Source: Parasponia andersonii (Eukaryota > Streptophyta > Magnoliopsida > Rosales > Cannabaceae). From it: 64,000 nt of DNA. Made by a program: the position numbers and the translations under genes. The DNA lies in NCBI GenBank assembly GCA_002914805.1, contig JXTB01000300.1, positions 1 through 64,000 on the forward strand, written 5' to 3'. Position 1 is the stretch's first letter, and every line of letters starts with the position of its first letter. The notes below the pieces were generated by a model. That model worked only from the letters and a program-made list of their open reading frames with translations, had not been told where the DNA came from and ran no database searches. Positions 62,601 to 64,000 of the stretch are shown here, piece after piece.

Positions 62601-63962
62601 CAGAAAAAAGGGGGGAATTAAAATTTCTTCCATGCTTACTTCATTAACAGTAGATCCAGGAAATGCATGTAAAGCAGCTCTAGGATCTGCAGCTGCATAG
62701 CAGTATTCTAAAGTTGTCCAATACTCATCAACGGCTTTTCTGTTTGAGAGGACGAAATCATGTCTGATTCGTGGGCGAAGATCAAAAGGTCTAAAACTCA
62801 AAGATATTGAATCTTTTGAAATCGGTTCCTCAATGTACGGCTTAAGCTCCAATGCGTGTATGAATGTTGCTTGCAAGACTTGGGATCCATCTTTTGGACG
62901 TTCATCACTTACCATCCGAATCAACTACATTAATAATTAAATGTTAAGCATGATGGTGTGAGTATTGAACATAAAAGCACAACAATGGAATTTTAATATA
63001 AGCGGGAGGGGCAAGAAGAATTTCTCTCAAAACCAAGCCCGGGTCGTGCTAAAATCACAAGAAAAAGTGAACCTAAAAATAGGACTGGTTGAAGTTTACA
63101 ATTATTATGTACTACCTGGATGGAATATGAAAAATCGGAGAATATCATGAATGACGGAGTATAATTATAAAAGGAACCTATGTTACAATCAACCAATTAA
63201 CTATACCTTTAACCTTCGCAAGATGTCAATGACCGATGAGAGCCTTTTAGTTCCATGATCATCCATCAAAGACTTGTACTCTTGAACAGGAAGATCAGAA
63301 AGACACAATCCTTGCTTGCACTTCTCAATCATATTATCAAAATTTTGAGTAGATCCCACAACCTGTAAGAATAGCTCAATGGGAATGGCCTTAATTGTTG
63401 CTTCAAGGGAAAACAATTTGTTGCTGCTATAAGGATTGTGAAGCTCATAAACACATTTTCCAGATGATAAATCTTCGTTGGAATTTCCAGAACCATAAAG
63501 GTGATCCCAAAAAAAACTGTGTAGCAACTTCGCACGAATAATTTTTGCCAAAATAAAGCCATTAGCACGCATTGCTTCAGATTTAATGGCTCGGGCATCT
63601 GAACTAGCATGGTTCTGAGTCCTCTGGACATCATTCAATACAGGAATTGATTCATTGTTCTTCAATCGAGATGAGCATTGGCCACGGCTTTGAATCTCAA
63701 AAGACCTCAATCGATCATGAATTTCTGAAACTAGTTCAGGAGACAAGCTTTGAACATCCGGGTGTAAAACCACCTGAGTGGTTCGGCTACCACCATAATT
63801 TTTGAGAACGGGAACATTTATTCTTAGGCATTTGCAGTGCCCTTCTTGTTGAAGCTTGTTCAAAAGCCGGTCAATAGTTTTACTATCTGTTGTTGTGCAT
63901 TTATCTTTTTCAAGACTCCTTAGCCACTTACGGAGCTCAGGTATTATGATGAACTTCTCATT
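45161..63962 (-). CDS. GTF3C1: TFIIIC large subunit (B-block binding subunit), C-terminal ten exons
   Basis: Encodes the C-terminal 1259 residues of the plant homologue of human GTF3C1 / yeast TFC3, the TFIIIC subunit that binds the B block of tRNA and related genes for RNA polymerase III. Exons (minus): 63962-63207, 62924-62640, 52297-51873, 51268-50794, 50700-50383, 49504-48727, 48599-48541, 47214-46756, 45859-45821, 45346-45161. All are open, with GT/AG borders and matching phases. Features: a winged-helix-like start ([19 protein letters not shown]), [17 protein letters not shown]-like [19 protein letters not shown] at about residues 480-500, another winged-helix-like region at about 985-1060, [20 protein letters not shown] at about 1150, and the end FANPTST. 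The N-terminal B-block domain lies outside the window. The 10.3-kb intron holds two copia insertions, and a conserved exon expected there is not found. Confidence 0.92.
45821..45859 (-). CDS. GTF3C1: TFIIIC micro-exon i (13 codons)
   Basis: 39 nt between acceptor CTGTTAG and donor GTATGC encode [13 protein letters not shown], which fits exactly between GILE and SCRKLLELM of the flanking exons. Confidence 0.85.
46756..47214 (-). CDS. GTF3C1: TFIIIC exon h (153 codons)
   Basis: [20 protein letters not shown] to MQNPGILE, phase 0. The conserved core is [20 protein letters not shown], with an acidic linker before it. Donor GTGATC is less usual but keeps GT. Confidence 0.9.
47411..47650. mobile_element. 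MITE copy 3, in a TFIIIC intron and set in (TA)n
   Basis: 240 bp with inverted ends (CACCAATCTAGTAGGTAC and GTACCTATTAGATTAGCAAT). The core ATTAATGATGCACGTCTTG is shared with copies 1 and 2. TA tracts flank both sides (about 47377-47410 and 47651-47677). It lies in the intron between exons g and h. Confidence 0.8.
48541..48599 (-). CDS. GTF3C1: TFIIIC exon g (small, 59 nt)
   Basis: It encodes [20 protein letters not shown] across the splice; acceptor TTTCAG, donor GTTAGT. It completes the winged-helix-like region begun in exon f. Confidence 0.88.
48727..49504 (-). CDS. GTF3C1: TFIIIC exon f
   Basis: [15 protein letters not shown] to LINTP. It contains [19 protein letters not shown] and the start of a winged-helix-like segment ([20 protein letters not shown]). 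A basic patch KSKKLK follows SLKRK and may act in nuclear import. Confidence 0.9.
50383..50700 (-). CDS. GTF3C1: TFIIIC exon e (106 codons)
   Basis: ESEVTAG to YLREKRNM, phase 0 on both sides. It includes a basic segment ([14 protein letters not shown]) and the conserved [18 protein letters not shown]. Confidence 0.9.
50794..51268 (-). CDS. GTF3C1: TFIIIC exon d
   Basis: It begins [16 protein letters not shown], continuing the SANT-like domain through [19 protein letters not shown], then a charged linker. Donor GTAAAC. Confidence 0.9.
51873..52297 (-). CDS. GTF3C1: TFIIIC exon c
   Basis: It starts [16 protein letters not shown] after acceptor TTTGCAG and ends within the SANT-like segment [10 protein letters not shown] with donor GTAAGG. 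In relatives VLRVYYDK follows an exon ending in a conserved Glu-Gln, which is not present here. Confidence 0.9.
52807..53050 (+). repeat. 5' LTR of copia D
   Basis: About 244 bp; it shares TGTTGGAAAGCTTT and the end CTCTAAGATTAGAGC with the 3' copy. The inner end is approximate, because no canonical primer site is readable after it. Confidence 0.8.
53118..54420 (+). pseudogene. Copia D gag, with zinc knuckle and tandem duplication
   Basis: Open from MSDITSESS at 53118 to a TAG at 53967-53969, which replaces the Trp after the zinc knuckle [14 protein letters not shown] (about 53926-53967). The UBN2-type core has [11 protein letters not shown] and a [18 protein letters not shown] segment. Beyond the stop, a duplicated stretch of about 190-220 bp (54014-54235 and 54236-54419) repeats [15 protein letters not shown] and [19 protein letters not shown] sequence. 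Copy 1 also has an internal 36-bp repeat ([12 protein letters not shown]). Gag is the best preserved part of the element. Confidence 0.88.
54421..56190 (+). pseudogene. Copia D protease and integrase
   Basis: A one-base deletion in the protease active site (IIDS then VHL instead of DSGA-type) shifts the frame at about 54430. After it come [11 protein letters not shown], the pre-integrase [10 protein letters not shown] with HCDSC, and the integrase core with [10 protein letters not shown] and [12 protein letters not shown] (55160-55290). Stops lie at 54985 and about 55064. The integrase C-terminal part reads [19 protein letters not shown]. By family it would cut and join element DNA; non-functional here. 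Confidence 0.85.
56195..57530 (+). pseudogene. Copia D reverse transcriptase with forward-inverted-forward segment
   Basis: Copy 1 (about 56331-56745): [18 protein letters not shown] through [10 protein letters not shown]. Inverted copy (56745-56984) encodes the same region on the minus strand. Copy 2 (about 56993-57405) is forward again and continues into [11 protein letters not shown] and the thumb. The catalytic YVDD reads YVDE at about 57443-57454. Both forward copies have [15 protein letters not shown] (TAG at about 56510 and 57168), while the inverted copy has [12 protein letters not shown]. Confidence 0.88.
56745..56984 (-). repeat. Inverted RT segment (240-bp hairpin arm)
   Basis: It is the reverse complement of 57030-57269 (and of about 56367-56606) with few changes. 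The arm 56745-56984 and the arm 57030-57269 are separated by about 45 bases, so a transcript could fold into a long hairpin. Confidence 0.88.
57531..58390 (+). pseudogene. Copia D RT C-terminal part and RNase H
   Basis: [29 protein letters not shown] and [20 protein letters not shown] lead to [16 protein letters not shown] and [14 protein letters not shown]. Stops lie at 57806, 58007 and about 58089. Conserved D residues of the RNase H core (DADW, YCDN) remain. Confidence 0.85.
58391..58637 (+). repeat. 3' LTR of copia D
   Basis: TGTTGGAAAGCTTTAGTGTT start, preceded by AACTTGAGGAGGAG (the purine tract is the GAGGAGGAG part). It ends at the AAATA duplication. Confidence 0.85.
59000..59135. 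repeat. Imperfect tandem repeats in the copia E left LTR
   Basis: Two to three units of about 45-50 bp with CCATGTTTTAGRGTAG, TTTATGGRAC and TTTGMYYCATGTTTTA. Confidence 0.6.
59311..60340 (+). pseudogene. Copia E gag, decayed
   Basis: Begins [20 protein letters not shown], is broken at ALIKG-stop (59416-59418), then shows [20 protein letters not shown]. The zinc knuckle [18 protein letters not shown] (about 60091-60144) is intact. Its nearest relative in the window is the copia D gag. Confidence 0.8.
60341..61655 (+). pseudogene. Copia E protease and integrase, decayed
   Basis: The protease segment [13 protein letters not shown] (DSSA for DSGA, about 60400-60435) is followed by [18 protein letters not shown], the pre-integrase LWHFRLGHN, and the integrase core in several frames ([16 protein letters not shown] near 61275-61320). 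The C-terminal [18 protein letters not shown] lies near 61570-61625. Non-functional. Confidence 0.8.
61656..61979 (+). pseudogene. Copia E RNase H C-terminal part
   Basis: [20 protein letters not shown] and [14 protein letters not shown], ending [12 protein letters not shown] before TGA at 61977-61979. It follows integrase-type sequence with no RT between, marking a deletion junction near 61650-61700. Confidence 0.8.
62640..62924 (-). CDS. GTF3C1: TFIIIC exon b (95 codons)
   Basis: It runs from [11 protein letters not shown] to [10 protein letters not shown] with donor GTAAGC. It contains the highly conserved [20 protein letters not shown] and [10 protein letters not shown]. It ends in phase 0; the next recognisable exon is 10.3 kb away. 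Confidence 0.9.
63207..63962 (-). CDS. GTF3C1: TFIIIC exon a (252 codons)
   Basis: The acceptor ATCCAG precedes [14 protein letters not shown]; the donor GTATAG follows RRLK. It holds a winged-helix-like fold candidate and the conserved [11 protein letters not shown] end, which joins LIRMVSDE of the next exon in phase 0. The window's right edge cuts the gene upstream of this exon. Confidence 0.9.
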
Positions 63963-64000
63963 CTGGATAATAAAACAAAAAATATGAACATTAGTATTAT

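Larger units (their letters stand above)
52298..62639 (-). other. 10.3-kb TFIIIC intron occupied by two copia elements
   Basis: The intron runs from donor GTAAGC (62639) to acceptor TTTGCAG (52298). About 90 percent is copia sequence (D and E), both in antisense orientation to the gene. The three remaining unique stretches (52298-52806, 58638-58975, 62246-62639) show no exon. Confidence 0.75.

Overview
This is plant nuclear DNA, most likely from a eudicot. It is AT-rich and packed with LTR retrotransposons (Tat-lineage Ty3/gypsy, SIRE-like and other Ty1/copia), a plant L1-type LINE and small MITEs. It also holds an intron-rich minus-strand gene that closely matches plant TFIIIC B-block-binding subunits. 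The species cannot be fixed from the sequence alone. Two N characters (24877, 25929) show that this is an imperfect assembly.

Positions 1 to about 32760 are a nest of transposons built inside one old minus-strand LINE. LINE pieces lie at 5110-5226, 16490-17344 and 28089 to about 32760. They read through from ORF1/DUF4283 to endonuclease, reverse transcriptase and RNase H when the inserts are skipped. The inserts are: copia relic F (479-5109, minus), itself holding a solo LTR (581-2214, perfect AAAAC duplication) and cut at 478 by another LTR element that leaves the window; gypsy A (5227-16489, perfect GGCTA duplication); and gypsy B (17345-28088). A and B are related Tat-type elements. Each has a decayed sense gag-pol with two RNase H modules and, between pol and the 3' LTR, an antisense spliced gene with a gypsy-type-transposon (PF04195-like) domain and, in A, a coiled-coil C-terminus.

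Positions 33166-42160 are a SIRE-like copia element C (minus) with 1.3-kb LTRs, a Met-type primer site, a purine tract and a decayed env-like region. Positions 42161 to about 45160 are AT-rich and contain MITE copies set in (TA)n tracts, followed by the 3' flank of the gene.

Positions 45161-63962 carry the last ten recognisable exons (1259 codons) of the TFIIIC large-subunit gene on the minus strand. Its 5' part lies beyond the right edge. All ten exons are open and have GT/AG borders with matching phases. One 10.3-kb intron (52298-62639) holds copia element D (52807-58637) and a second chimeric copia fragment E (58976 to about 62245). An exon expected at that place from plant relatives could not be found. 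The host gene is the only clearly functional locus; the transposon reading frames are all damaged.
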